A program made the translations under genes and the position numbers. Shown piece by piece: positions 1 to 8,326 of a DNA stretch of 64,000 bases. Location: NCBI RefSeq assembly GCF_035920445.1, contig NZ_CP109162.1:5890001-5954000 (forward strand). The letters run 5' to 3'. This DNA comes from Nocardia sp. NBC_01730 (GTDB lineage Bacteria; Actinomycetota; Actinomycetes; Mycobacteriales; Mycobacteriaceae). The notes under the pieces were generated by a model. The model ran no database searches. It had not been told where the DNA came from and was given only the letters and a program-made list of their open reading frames with translations. Every line of letters starts with the position of its first letter. Position 1 is the stretch's first letter.

Positions 1-765
1 CACCGACCAGGCCCGTGCTGCGGTGCGCGGGGCAGAACAACAAACGCCCCGCGCCGAGCCCGCCGCCGACTCGAACAGGGCCGTGTTGCCGCGATCGTGA
101 CCAAATGCGATCGCTTCCAGCTCATGCGCCCCCGAGCCCCTCTGCAGGTGATCGGTATGAGCCCGGCACCGCGAACGGCAGACCCGCCCTACGCGGCAAG
201 CCCGCTCAGTTCCCGAGCGGTTGCCGGCCCCCGTTGACGGGGAGACCACGGCGCGTCGTTGATGCGCACCGGATCGTTCCAGACCGCTCGATCACCACTG
301 ACCGGACAGTGGTGGCGAGCGATCCCGGGCTACCAGACGGCGCGTCTCCTACCACGCTGATCGGGGTGCGGATCGGCTCGACTGCCGAGGCTCGTCGCAT
401 ACGTGACGCCGTTCTCGTCACTCGGTGCCCCCTTCCCGGCCGAGCCAGGTCAACGCCGAATCAGCGCACGTCAGCGGGTACATCTCCGGGAAAGACAGCG
501 ACACTTTCGTTGCCCCGCGTATCGCGTGCCGACATGATATTTCGGCCTCGAGTTTCCTTGGCGCGTTCGCACGCCGGACACGTTCCATTCGGTCGAGTTC
601 CAAGTGTTTGCGGTCTGTTCACCGACCTCGGCGACTCGGTGACGCGACGTCGAATGTGGCGCAAATCACGGACATACGGCCGGGTGGGTATTGCCGGGAC
701 CCCGCTCGCTCGATAGCACGTGTGTCGTATGGTGCTCAGCATCACATTCGATTGCGGAGGTAACG
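1..765. other. Intergenic or uncharacterised stretch before sdhC
   Basis: No convincing gene is visible. Open frames exist on both strands, but their translations are Arg/Pro/Ser-rich, have no recognisable domain and overlap each other, which is typical of chance frames in high-GC DNA. The last part should hold the sdh promoter; a GGAGG at 756-760 is the sdhC ribosome binding site. No tRNA or strong hairpin was noticed. Confidence 0.5.
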
Positions 766-1632
766 ATGACCACCCGCACAGCAGATCAGCGAGGCATCCA
801 AGTGAGTGCCGCACCGACCGCCGCCCCGGAGACGGGCACCGGCGTCTTCAGCAGAACAAGGGCCCGAATCTCCGAACGCAGTTTGCGCACTGACCGATGG
901 TGGGTCCCCCCACTTGTCACGGTGCTCGGGCTAGCCGCGTTCCTTCTCTACGCGACGATCAGATCGTATGTGCGCACGGCATATTGGGTTTCGGAATACC
1001 ACTATCTGACACCGTTCTACTCGCCGTGCCTGAGCACCTCTTGTGTCGAGGGTTCGAGCCACTTCGGCACACCGTTCGGCGAGCTGCCCGTGGTCTTGCC
1101 GCTCGGCTTCGTGGTGCTGCCTTTCCTGCTCGGCTTCCGGCTGACCTGCTACTACTACCGTAAGGCCTACTACCGTGCGGTGTGGTTCTCCCCGCCCGCC
1201 TGCGCCGTAGCCGAGCCGCACGCCACCTACACCGGCGAGACAAGGCTGCCGCTGATCATCCAGAACGTGCACCGCTACTTCTTCTATGTGGCCGTGGTGG
1301 TTTCGGTGATCAATACCTACGACGCGATCGTCGCGTTCCACGGCAAAACCGGCGGTTTCGGTTTCGGCCTCGGCAATATCGTGCTGCTGGTCAACGTGAT
1401 CCTGCTGTGGGCCTACACGCTGTCGTGCCATTCCTGCAGGCATATCGCGGGCGGACGGCTCAAGCACTTCTCCGCGCATCCGGTGCGCTACTGGTTCTGG
1501 ACCCAGATCTCCAAGCTCAACACGCGGCACATGGCGCTGGCCTGGACCACCCTCGGCACGCTCGTACTGACCGACTTCTACGTCATGTTGGTTGCCAGCA
1601 AGACGATTTCGGACCTGCGGTTCATCAACTGA
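766..1632 (+). CDS. sdhC: Succinate dehydrogenase membrane anchor subunit (Sdh1 type)
   Basis: This 288-residue membrane protein should anchor the SdhA-SdhB catalytic dimer and pass electrons to menaquinone. Five hydrophobic segments are visible at about residues 46-64, 108-127, 169-187, 203-222 and 255-276, with His residues in or near several of them (for example H169, H222, H256). The family is recognised from its position before sdhA and sdhB and from its resemblance to the single-anchor SdhC of mycobacterial Sdh1 (the Rv0249c type). The ATG at 766 is chosen because GGAGG ends 5 nt before it; the frame is open further upstream without a better site. It is the first gene of a three-gene operon, and sdhA follows after 25 nt. 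No separate sdhD is expected in this type. Confidence 0.85.
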   Translation: MTTRTADQRGIQVSAAPTAAPETGTGVFSRTRARISERSLRTDRWWVPPLVTVLGLAAFLLYATIRSYVRTAYWVSEYHYLTPFYSPCLSTSCVEGSSHFGTPFGELPVVLPLGFVVLPFLLGFRLTCYYYRKAYYRAVWFSPPACAVAEPHATYTGETRLPLIIQNVHRYFFYVAVVVSVINTYDAIVAFHGKTGGFGFGLGNIVLLVNVILLWAYTLSCHSCRHIAGGRLKHFSAHPVRYWFWTQISKLNTRHMALAWTTLGTLVLTDFYVMLVASKTISDLRFIN

Positions 1633-1657
1633 CCGCCTCACTGAGGAGTTTCTCTGC

Positions 1658-3598
1658 ATGGCAGAAGTGGAACGGCACAACTACGACGTCGTCGTGATCG
1701 GAGCGGGTGGCGCCGGATTGCGGGCGGTGATCGAGGCAAGGGAACACGGTCTGTCCGTCGCGGTGGTGTGCAAGTCGCTGTTCGGCAAGGCACACACCGT
1801 GATGGCCGAGGGCGGCTGCGCCGCGTCCATGGGCAACGCCAATGAAAAGGACAGCTGGCAAACCCATTTCAGGGACACGATGCGCGGTGGCAAGTTCCTG
1901 AACAACTGGCGCATGGCCGAATTGCATGCCCAGGAGGCGCCCGATCGGGTGTGGGAACTGGAAACCTATGGGGCGCTGTTCGATCGGACCCCGGACGGCC
2001 GCATCAGCCAGCGCAACTTCGGCGGCCACACCTATCCGCGGCTCGCCCACGTCGGTGACCGGACCGGCCTGGAGATCATCCGCACCATGCAGCAGAAGAT
2101 CGTCTCGCTGCAGCAGGAGGATTTCGCGGAGACCGGTGACTACGAGTCGCGGATCAAGGTGTTCGCCGAATGTACGATCACTGAACTACTCAAGGACGGC
2201 GAGCGGATTTCCGGCGCGTTCGGGTATTGGCGCGAGTCAGGCCGATTCATCCTGTTCGAGACGCCGGCGGTGGTATTGGCGACCGGCGGCATCGGCAAGT
2301 CGTACAAGGTGACCTCGAACTCCTGGGAGTACACCGGCGACGGGCATGCGCTCGCACTGCGGGCGGGCGCGACGCTGATCAACATGGAGTTTTTGCAGTT
2401 TCACCCGACCGGCATGGTCTGGCCACCCAGTGTGAAGGGCATCTTGGTCACCGAGGGCGTGCGCGGCGACGGTGGGGTGCTGAAGAATACCGAGGGCAAG
2501 CGGTTCATGTTCGACTACATTCCGCCGGTCTTCAAGGGACAGTATGCCGAGACCGAGGAGGAGGCCGATCAGTGGTTGCGCGACAACGATTCCGCACGCC
2601 GCACCCCGGACCTGCTGCCGCGTGACGAAGTCGCGCGGGCGATCAACGAGGAGGTCAAGGCGGGCCGCGGCACCGAGCACGGCGGCGTCTACCTCGACAT
2701 CGCGTCCCGGATGCCCGCCGAGGAGATCATGCGACGGCTGCCTTCGATGCATCATCAGTTCAAAGAGCTCGCGGACGTGGACATCACGAAGGAGCCAATG
2801 GAGGTCGGCCCGACCTGCCACTACGTGATGGGAGGTGTCGAGGTCGATCCGGATACCGGCGCGGCCACCGTGCCCGGTCTGTTCGCCGCGGGCGAGTGTT
2901 CCGGCGGAATGCACGGGTCGAATCGGCTCGGCGGGAACTCGCTGTCGGACCTGCTGGTGTTCGGCCGCCGGGCCGGACTCGGCGCTGCCGCCTATGTCGA
3001 GTACCTCGGCGAGCGCCCGTCGATCTCCGAGGACGACATCGCGAAGGCCGCGAAAGTCGCACTGGCCCCATTTGATCCGCCTACCGAGGACAGCAGCGAG
3101 AACCCCTATACCCTGCACACCGATCTGCAGCAGTCGATGAACGACCTGGTCGGCATCATCCGCAAGGAACACGAGGTGCGCGAGGCGATCAGCAAGCTGG
3201 CCGCGCTGCGCGCCCGGTTCCAGCAGGTCACCGTGGAGGGACACCGCCAGTTCAACCCCGGCTGGCATCTCGCGCTCGACCTGCAGAACATGCTGCTGGT
3301 CAGCGAGTGCGTCGCGCAGGCCGCGCTGCTGCGCACCGAAAGTCGCGGGGGGCACACCCGCGACGACCACCCGTCGATGGATCCCGACTGGCGCAACAGG
3401 CTTCTGGTCTGCGCGGTGGACCCGAAAACGGCCGACGACCCGATCCCCGCCGTCACGGTGACGCCCAAGGATCAGGAGCCGATGCGGCCCGAGCTGCTCG
3501 CTCTTTTCGATCTCGGCGAGCTCGAAAAGTACTACACCCCGGCCGAACTCGCCGGGCACCCGGCGGCGGCCGGGAATTCCACGGAGCGAGAGGCGTAG
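1658..3598 (+). CDS. sdhA: Succinate dehydrogenase/fumarate reductase flavoprotein subunit
   Basis: A 646-residue FAD subunit that oxidises succinate to fumarate in the TCA cycle and respiratory chain. The Rossmann motif GAGGAG lies at residues 15-20. The FAD-linking histidine is in KAHTVMAEGG (H46), the substrate-site HPTG follows in the FAD domain, and the C-terminal domain carries the ESRGGHTRDDHP segment typical of the family. The length matches mycobacterial Sdh1 SdhA (Rv0248c type), which is longer than the E. coli enzyme. The ATG at 1658 follows GAGGAG by 9 nt and removes 22 unlikely residues that overlap sdhC. sdhB starts 2 nt after the stop, so the two are almost certainly translated together. 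Confidence 0.96.
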   Translation: MAEVERHNYDVVVIGAGGAGLRAVIEAREHGLSVAVVCKSLFGKAHTVMAEGGCAASMGNANEKDSWQTHFRDTMRGGKFLNNWRMAELHAQEAPDRVWELETYGALFDRTPDGRISQRNFGGHTYPRLAHVGDRTGLEIIRTMQQKIVSLQQEDFAETGDYESRIKVFAECTITELLKDGERISGAFGYWRESGRFILFETPAVVLATGGIGKSYKVTSNSWEYTGDGHALALRAGATLINMEFLQFHPTGMVWPPSVKGILVTEGVRGDGGVLKNTEGKRFMFDYIPPVFKGQYAETEEEADQWLRDNDSARRTPDLLPRDEVARAINEEVKAGRGTEHGGVYLDIASRMPAEEIMRRLPSMHHQFKELADVDITKEPMEVGPTCHYVMGGVEVDPDTGAATVPGLFAAGECSGGMHGSNRLGGNSLSDLLVFGRRAGLGAAAYVEYLGERPSISEDDIAKAAKVALAPFDPPTEDSSENPYTLHTDLQQSMNDLVGIIRKEHEVREAISKLAALRARFQQVTVEGHRQFNPGWHLALDLQNMLLVSECVAQAALLRTESRGGHTRDDHPSMDPDWRNRLLVCAVDPKTADDPIPAVTVTPKDQEPMRPELLALFDLGELEKYYTPAELAGHPAAAGNSTEREA

Positions 3599-3600
3599 CG

Positions 3601-4347
3601 ATGGGTTACGACGCCAAATTCCGCGTGTGGCGCGGCGACCTCGAGGGCGGTGCACTGCACGACTTCACCGTGCTGGTGAACGAGGGCGAGGTGGTGCTCG
3701 ACATCATTCACCGGCTGCAAGCCACGCAGGCGCCCGACCTGGCCGTCCGCTGGAACTGCAAGGCGGGCAAGTGCGGTTCCTGTTCGGCCGAGGTGAACGG
3801 GCGTCCGCGTCTGCTGTGTATGACGCGCATGTCCACCTTCACCGAGGGCGAGGTGATCACGGTGACACCGATGCGCACCTTTCCGGTGATCAAGGACCTG
3901 GTGACCGATGTGTCCTTCAACTACGAGAAGGCGAGGGAGATTCCGTCGTTCACGCCGCCTGTCGATCTGAAGCCGGGCAACTACCGGATGCAGCAGGTCG
4001 ACGTGCAGCGTTCGCAGGAGTTCCGCAAGTGCATCGAGTGCTTCCTGTGTCAGGACACCTGCCACGTGGTACGTGACCACGAGGAGAACAAGACGTCGTT
4101 CGCGGGGCCGCGGTACCTGATGCGGATCGCCGAGCTGGAGATGCATCCGCTGGATGTGGCCGACCGCAGGGAACTGGCACAGGAGGAGCAGGGACTCGGC
4201 CTCTGCAATATCACCAAGTGCTGCACCGAGGTCTGCCCGGAACACATCAAGATCACCGACAACGCGTTGATTCCGCTCAAGGAGCGGGTGGCGGACCGGA
4301 AATACGATCCGCTTGTTTGGCTGGGCAACAAGCTTTTCCGCCGCTGA
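3601..4347 (+). CDS. sdhB: Succinate dehydrogenase iron-sulfur subunit
   Basis: A 248-residue electron-transfer subunit linking the SdhA flavin to the membrane quinone site. The N-terminal 2Fe-2S domain has cysteines C53, C58, C61 and C73. The C-terminal part has CIECFLCQDTC and CNITKCCTEVCPE, which supply the 4Fe-4S and 3Fe-4S ligands. The ATG at 3601 lies 2 nt after the sdhA stop; the longer upstream frame overlaps sdhA and is discarded. It is the last gene of the sdhCAB operon. The order C-A-B and the sequence style agree with mycobacterial Sdh1 (Rv0249c-Rv0247c) rather than the sdhCDAB type. Confidence 0.95.
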   Translation: MGYDAKFRVWRGDLEGGALHDFTVLVNEGEVVLDIIHRLQATQAPDLAVRWNCKAGKCGSCSAEVNGRPRLLCMTRMSTFTEGEVITVTPMRTFPVIKDLVTDVSFNYEKAREIPSFTPPVDLKPGNYRMQQVDVQRSQEFRKCIECFLCQDTCHVVRDHEENKTSFAGPRYLMRIAELEMHPLDVADRRELAQEEQGLGLCNITKCCTEVCPEHIKITDNALIPLKERVADRKYDPLVWLGNKLFRR

Positions 4348-4396
4348 ACACGCTGTGGCCACCGGCCGGGAGCAGACCCGGCCGGTGGGCGCACCT

Positions 4397-4594
4397 TTAC
4401 AGCATCGCCACCACACCGATGGCGACGATCCACACCAGCAGGCCGACGAACAATGCCGACAGCACCGAGCTGGTGAGGATGAAGACACCGATTGCCGACA
4501 CCGCGAACAACAGCGCGACGATCAGCCATTCGACCCAATCCTCCGGACGCAGCTTCTTGTACCGGGGATGGGAACTCTTGAGCCCACGGTCCAC
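4397..4594 (-). CDS. Small two-helix membrane protein
   Basis: A 65-residue protein with a basic, hydrophilic N-terminus (about residues 1-20) and two hydrophobic helices at roughly 22-41 and 45-64 that run almost to the C-terminus, suggesting a hairpin in the membrane. The start is GTG without an obvious Shine-Dalgarno sequence, so it could lie a few codons away. It converges on sdhB, with 49 nt between the stops. No family is recognised. The clear amphipathic-then-hydrophobic layout is the main reason to call it a gene. Confidence 0.55.
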   Translation of the reverse strand: MDRGLKSSHPRYKKLRPEDWVEWLIVALLFAVSAIGVFILTSSVLSALFVGLLVWIVAIGVVAML

Positions 4595-4769
4595 AACAAG
4601 TGTCTACCCGTAGGCGGCCGTGGCAAACATGAATTCGTTGTCGAATCTGTGCCATTTCGTGATCTGAAAGTGCAGATTCGGTCACATCGTGCGCGTCTAC
4701 CTGGGATAATGCGTCGGCCGCCCGACTTCGGCCCGGCAGCTCGTCACCCGCCGCCGGGCCGCGCCATCA

Positions 4770-4991
4770 CTATTCCGGCCGGTCGAACTCGCCGTCGTGG
4801 ACGCCCGCGGTGAAGGCGGCCCATTCCCCCGGGGTGAAGACCAGGACAGGTCCGTCGGGATCCTTGCCGTTGCGTAGGCCTACGTGCCCGTCGGCGAGCA
4901 GCGCTACCTCCACGCTATTGCTCGCGCCTTCACCCGCCTTACGCCAGGTGGCGCCGGCCAGATCGACGTTCGTGTTGCCTTGGATGCTCAC
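4770..4991 (-). CDS. DUF397 domain protein
   Basis: A 73-residue acidic protein with the DUF397 pattern: an early ATWRKA segment, a central VEVALLADGHVGLRNGKDP stretch and the C-terminal FTPGEWAAF motif followed by GVHDGEF. DUF397 proteins are small actinobacterial regulators that almost always sit beside an XRE regulator (DUF5753/WhiJ type). GTG at 4991 is preferred over an upstream ATG because AAAGGAG ends 8 nt before it and because the longer form would overlap the preceding gene. It is third in the order XRE - DUF397 - DUF397, all on the minus strand. The molecular role is not established by the sequence; regulation together with the XRE partner is inference. Confidence 0.85.
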   Translation of the reverse strand: MSIQGNTNVDLAGATWRKAGEGASNSVEVALLADGHVGLRNGKDPDGPVLVFTPGEWAAFTAGVHDGEFDRPE

Positions 4992-5022
4992 GACATGGAC
5001 TCCTTTGCTCTCTTTGCCGCCC

Positions 5023-5229
5023 TTATGAGCGGACGAACTCTCCACCGGTCACACCCGCGGTGAACGCATCCCATTCCACTGGTGTGAAGACGAGGGCTGG
5101 TCCGCCGGGGTTCTTGCTGTCACGGACGCCGACGTGGCTACCGTCGAGGAAGGCCACCTCCACACAGTCCTTGCCCGCTCCGCTGCGGGTGCTCTTGAAC
5201 CACTGCGCTCCAACCAAATCGAAACTCAT
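5023..5229 (-). CDS. DUF397 domain protein
   Basis: A 68-residue DUF397 protein with the hallmark pieces GAQWFKSTRSG, DCVEVAFLDGSHVGVRDSK and FTPVEWDAFTAGV. The ATG at 5229 overlaps the stop of the XRE gene in an ATGA, and AAGGAG lies 8 nt upstream inside that gene, so translation is probably coupled and the amounts of the two proteins linked. A second DUF397 gene follows after 31 nt. The two copies are clearly related but divergent, which looks like an old local duplication. Confidence 0.9.
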   Translation of the reverse strand: MSFDLVGAQWFKSTRSGAGKDCVEVAFLDGSHVGVRDSKNPGGPALVFTPVEWDAFTAGVTGGEFVRS

Positions 5230-6179
5230 GCCACATACTCCTTCGCTACCTGCCGAAGCAGGTGCCTACTCGACTGAATATCCAGCGCACAGCGCTGGAG
5301 GCACTCGTGGGCCCGATCGTACCGCCGCACATCGGCACGTCTTTCCAGGTAAAGATCCCCGGTGAAACCTTCCGTGTACACCACTGACGGTTCGACCGGC
5401 TGCCCTTTGCTATCGGTTCCGAACTCGAGAACCGTGAACGGACCGGTGGATACTCCGAGCGGGACACCAGCCGCGAACGGCAGGATACGCAGCGAGATAT
5501 TGTCTCGAGTACCGAAATCGGCAAGATGTCTTAGCTGCGCCGCCATCACTTTCACGCCACCAACCACTCTGCGCAACACGGACTCGTGCAACACCACGTC
5601 GACAGTGGCGGGCGAGGCCTTCCTCGTGATCAGTGCCTGCCGCTGTAAGCGCAGCTGGACCCGCCGATGGAGTTCCGCCTCCGAATCCTCCGGATAGCCC
5701 AGACGATTCAGCGCCATGGCGTAGTCGGCGGTCTGCAACAACCCCAGGACGAGTTCGGACTGGTAGGAGGTGAGATGGCGGGCCGATGCCTCCAGACCGA
5801 CGTAGACGTCGAAGTTTTCGGGAATCAGATCGCCGTAGGCGTGCCACCAACTCTTCACCGCCGCCTGCTGGGCCAGGCCCTTGAGACCGTCGGCCAGGTC
5901 GTCCGGAATGCCGTATATGCGGCAAAGTTCCTGGATGTCGATGGTGCGGATGCGATCGGCCTGCCCCTTCTCCAGGCGCTGCAAAGTGCTTGCGCCCCAT
6001 TCCATGAGCTTCGACGCCTCGGCGATGGTGAGCCCCGCCTGAGTGCGCCAATCCCGGAGGTATCTGCCGAGTTGCCGGCGGGGTAGGGTTGAGGAGGGAT
6101 TCTCGGAGCCGCTTGGTTTGTCGGACCCGCAGGACGGTTCCTGGAAATTCGCTGACGCTCTTGCCGAACTCTCTGACAC
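5226..6179 (-). CDS. XRE-family regulator with DUF5753 domain
   Basis: A 317-residue DNA-binding protein. An HTH_31/XRE helix-turn-helix occupies about residues 35-92 (LGRYLRDWRTQAGLTIAEAS... then LQRLEKG). The remainder is a DUF5753 ligand-binding-like domain with the typical YQSELVLGLLQTADYA and LRHLADF elements. The longest frame begins far upstream with a low-complexity leader. GTG at 6179, 6 nt after GGAG, gives a length near the family norm and is preferred. It is the first gene of an XRE-DUF397-DUF397 operon, the arrangement known from Streptomyces whiJ/bldB-like clusters. It is divergent from two small genes starting at 6380 and 6763. Confidence 0.85.
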   Translation of the reverse strand: MSESSARASANFQEPSCGSDKPSGSENPSSTLPRRQLGRYLRDWRTQAGLTIAEASKLMEWGASTLQRLEKGQADRIRTIDIQELCRIYGIPDDLADGLKGLAQQAAVKSWWHAYGDLIPENFDVYVGLEASARHLTSYQSELVLGLLQTADYAMALNRLGYPEDSEAELHRRVQLRLQRQALITRKASPATVDVVLHESVLRRVVGGVKVMAAQLRHLADFGTRDNISLRILPFAAGVPLGVSTGPFTVLEFGTDSKGQPVEPSVVYTEGFTGDLYLERRADVRRYDRAHECLQRCALDIQSSRHLLRQVAKEYVA

Positions 6180-6379
6180 AGCACGCTCCGTTCTGTGTTC
6201 CGATTGCCGCCCGAGGGCGATCGGGGTCGACCCACAAGCTCGGCTCCCCGGCACTTCGCTTGGGCAGAGGGCTCTTTCGTCCACTATGGAGAATCCTCTC
6301 TCGCGAGCTGGATTTCGTGCTGGGAATTCGCGGGAAAATTTTGGATATCCACGATGATCGTTGTCCCACAGTCGAGGCG

Positions 6380-6763
6380 ATGGTGTGCTGGAAGTATGCC
6401 CGGAAGGTCTCCGGCCCGTACGTCGCCCACCACGAAACCCTCGGGCACGCATGGAGTCGCACGCAGAAGCGAGGAGTCATGGCAGCAGGCGTCATAGCGT
6501 CGTCGTTGATGACCGGCGATCTCACTCCGCATCAGGCACGTGGAGTCGGACAGGAGAGCTGGGTGGTGCCCTCTCTGACCCTGGCCTGCGCGCAGGCGGT
6601 CGCCGCCCTACGTGTTGCCGAAGTCGTGCCCACCCCACCTGGTTCGGGCGGCGATCCGGCCGACGAGGTCGGACCGACGGCGCGCCGGTCGGGCGGGGGG
6701 CCCGGCGCCGCCCCGACCAGGCATCGCGGGATAGTCGGCCCCCGCGAAAAGGGAGTCGCCTGA
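6380..6763 (+). CDS. Hypothetical protein divergent from XRE/DUF397 operon
   Basis: A possible 127-residue protein with an aromatic and basic start (CWKYARK), a middle section rich in Ala/Val/Ser and a Gly/Pro/Arg-rich tail. No domain is recognised. Support comes from two points: its TGA overlaps the ATG of the next gene (TGATG at 6761-6765), and the pair is divergent from an XRE/DUF397 module, where small partner genes are common. Another possible start is the ATG at 6479. Coding potential is modest and the frame could be spurious. Confidence 0.4.
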   Translation: MVCWKYARKVSGPYVAHHETLGHAWSRTQKRGVMAAGVIASSLMTGDLTPHQARGVGQESWVVPSLTLACAQAVAALRVAEVVPTPPGSGGDPADEVGPTARRSGGGPGAAPTRHRGIVGPREKGVA

Positions 6764-6969
6764 TGCCGCTGACCGAGCTGAACCTACAGGTCGTCGGGCT
6801 GCTCGCCTGCAGAGCCGATCCCGGTGCGATGAGCATCGAGCAAGCCCACGCCGCAATGCAATTACACATCGACTGCACCGTGGACCGGTGCCAGGTGCGC
6901 CGCCGCGCGCGCACGACGCTGGTCGAGGCGGGCAAGTGTGTGCTCGACGAGCGCGCGCTGCCCAGCTGA
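6763..6969 (+). CDS. Small conserved-looking hypothetical protein
   Basis: A 68-residue protein starting MPLTELN, with an alternation of hydrophobic and basic residues, three cysteines (CRADP, DCTVDRC, GKCVLD) and an RRRART basic patch. GGGAG at 6751-6755 is 7 nt before the ATG, a good ribosome binding site, so this start is favoured although the frame is open further upstream. The ATG overlaps the stop of the preceding frame. No domain is recognised. The spaced Cys residues could bind metal, but that is only a possibility. Confidence 0.6.
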   Translation: MPLTELNLQVVGLLACRADPGAMSIEQAHAAMQLHIDCTVDRCQVRRRARTTLVEAGKCVLDERALPS

Positions 6970-7018
6970 GTTGACGTCGGTCTCCTCGGCCGATCACGCC
7001 CTGGCACTTCCGGGTAGC

Positions 7019-7975
7019 TCAGTGCCAGGTGTGGTCCGTGAGCGGCGTGCGCGGGCCGAACTTCGGTTTGTGGAAATGCCCGCTGATCTCCAGCAATCGG
7101 ATCGCCCGATACCGGTGCGGGCGTAGCGGTTCCAGGTAGTCGACCAATGCCTCATCGTCGAGTGGGTGACCGAGCAGGGTCCAGCCGACCGTCGCGGCGA
7201 GGTGGTAGTCGCCGACCGACAACGCATCCGCGTCACCGAACGCCCGCTGCGCGATCTCGGCGGCGGTCCACACTCCGATGCCGGGGATGGTCCGCAGCAT
7301 GCGCGCGGCCTCGGCCGGATCGACCTGCGCCGCCCGCTCCAGCGAGCTCGCCACCCGGGCAGCGCGCACGATGGTCTGGGCGCGCTGCGGGCCGACGTTG
7401 GCGCGATGATAGGTCCAGGACGGAATCCGCCGCCAGGTGTCGGCGTCCGGCGGCAGTCGCATTTCCTCCGCTGCGGGCCCGGGCGCTGGCTCGCCGAACC
7501 GCCGCACCAGTGTTCGCCAAGAGGCGCGAGCGGAGACGGTGTGCACTTTTTGTTCCAGCACGGCAGGTACCAGCGCCTCGAAGACCAGGCCGGTGCGCAG
7601 CATGCGCAGACCTGGATAACGCCGGTGGGCGTCGACGAGCTTCGGGTGATCGGGGGCGAACGCCGAGAGGTCCTCGTCCAGGCACAGCATGTGCTCGAGG
7701 CCGTCGAGGAATTCGGCCGCACCGGGGCCCCAGGCACGGGCCTCGACGGCGCACTGCCCGGACTGGGCCAACCGGTAGGTGACCGGGCCGGTGTGGAGGC
7801 GGGAAGCGTGCCAGTGCGCGCCGTCACTGGAGACCCGGTGGCAGGGGTCGCCGTTGCCACGGCCGAGCGGGGCGAGGGTGCACGCGAGATCGATCGGCCG
7901 ATCCGCTGTCAGGGTCCTGGACGAACCGGTCCGGCCCGCTCCCGGCTCGACCATCGCGTTGCGCACCCGGATCAT
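7019..7975 (-). CDS. DNA-3-methyladenine glycosylase II family protein (AlkA/HhH-GPD)
   Basis: A base-excision repair enzyme of the HhH-GPD superfamily, about 318 residues. The central LEQKVH helix, the helix-hairpin-helix LRTIPGIGVWTA and the following GDYHLA segment, whose Asp is the expected catalytic residue, are clear. Such proteins remove alkylated purines to start base-excision repair. The frame runs up to 8074; ATG at 7975 is used because the extra 33 residues look non-coding, but no strong Shine-Dalgarno marks either start. It is a single gene on the minus strand. The upstream side holds a divergent short gene at 8173. Confidence 0.85.
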   Translation of the reverse strand: MIRVRNAMVEPGAGRTGSSRTLTADRPIDLACTLAPLGRGNGDPCHRVSSDGAHWHASRLHTGPVTYRLAQSGQCAVEARAWGPGAAEFLDGLEHMLCLDEDLSAFAPDHPKLVDAHRRYPGLRMLRTGLVFEALVPAVLEQKVHTVSARASWRTLVRRFGEPAPGPAAEEMRLPPDADTWRRIPSWTYHRANVGPQRAQTIVRAARVASSLERAAQVDPAEAARMLRTIPGIGVWTAAEIAQRAFGDADALSVGDYHLAATVGWTLLGHPLDDEALVDYLEPLRPHRYRAIRLLEISGHFHKPKFGPRTPLTDHTWH

Positions 7976-8172
7976 TCTGCCCGGTGTCGGCTCGGGGACG
8001 TCCCCCCGTCGCAATCGGCCGAGGATTGCCGCACACGCAACGCGATACCACACCATTCGATAGCAATTCTGCATAATACGTGAAGGTGGTTATTTTGTAA
8101 CGCGAAGAAATAGCCTGCCGATACTGGTTTCGATCGGCAAACAGCTGGCAGTCGCCATTACGGAGGTTTCTG

Positions 8173-8277
8173 ATGATCACCAATGCGCTCAACTGGTTGC
8201 TCGACGCCTTGGGCGGCGTTTTCGCGGGCAGCTCGGGTTACCAGATTCCGCCCGGCACCATGCCCTTCGGCAGCTGA
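8173..8277 (+). CDS. 34-residue peptide gene
   Basis: A very short frame encoding 34 residues: an amphipathic, mostly hydrophobic N-terminal half (MITNALNWLLDALGGVF) and a Gly/Ser/Pro tail ending MPFGS. GGAGG at 8162-8166 stands 6 nt before the ATG, and a 14-bp hairpin terminator begins 9 nt after the stop, so it has the frame of a complete transcription unit. The upstream 100 nt is visibly AT-richer than the surroundings, as expected of a promoter. No homologue is recalled. It might be a membrane-active or signalling peptide, or a small structural protein. Confidence 0.6.
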   Translation: MITNALNWLLDALGGVFAGSSGYQIPPGTMPFGS

Positions 8278-8285
8278 GCGATGTG

Positions 8286-8319
8286 GCGCACTCGCCGCGG
8301 TCAGTCGCGGCGGGTGCGC
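8286..8319. terminator. Hairpin between convergent genes
   Basis: Inverted repeat with arms 8286-8299 and 8306-8319 (GCGCACTCGCCGCG and its complement with one G-T wobble) and a 6-nt loop. It lies between the convergent short gene at 8173 and the dehydrogenase ending at 8327, so it can serve both strands. Confidence 0.75.
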
Positions 8320-8326
8320 GAAAGTC

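Noticed and set aside
15..716. A 233-codon frame at the window start
   Set aside because: Arg/Pro/Ser-rich, no ribosome binding site, no domain, and several competing frames on both strands.
2237..3655. A 472-codon minus-strand frame opposite sdhA
   Set aside because: A shadow of sdhA; the composition is His/Arg/Val-rich with no motif.
766..4347. Missing sdhD in the succinate dehydrogenase operon
   Set aside because: The Sdh1-type enzyme of mycobacteria has a single multi-helix anchor, so the absence is normal.
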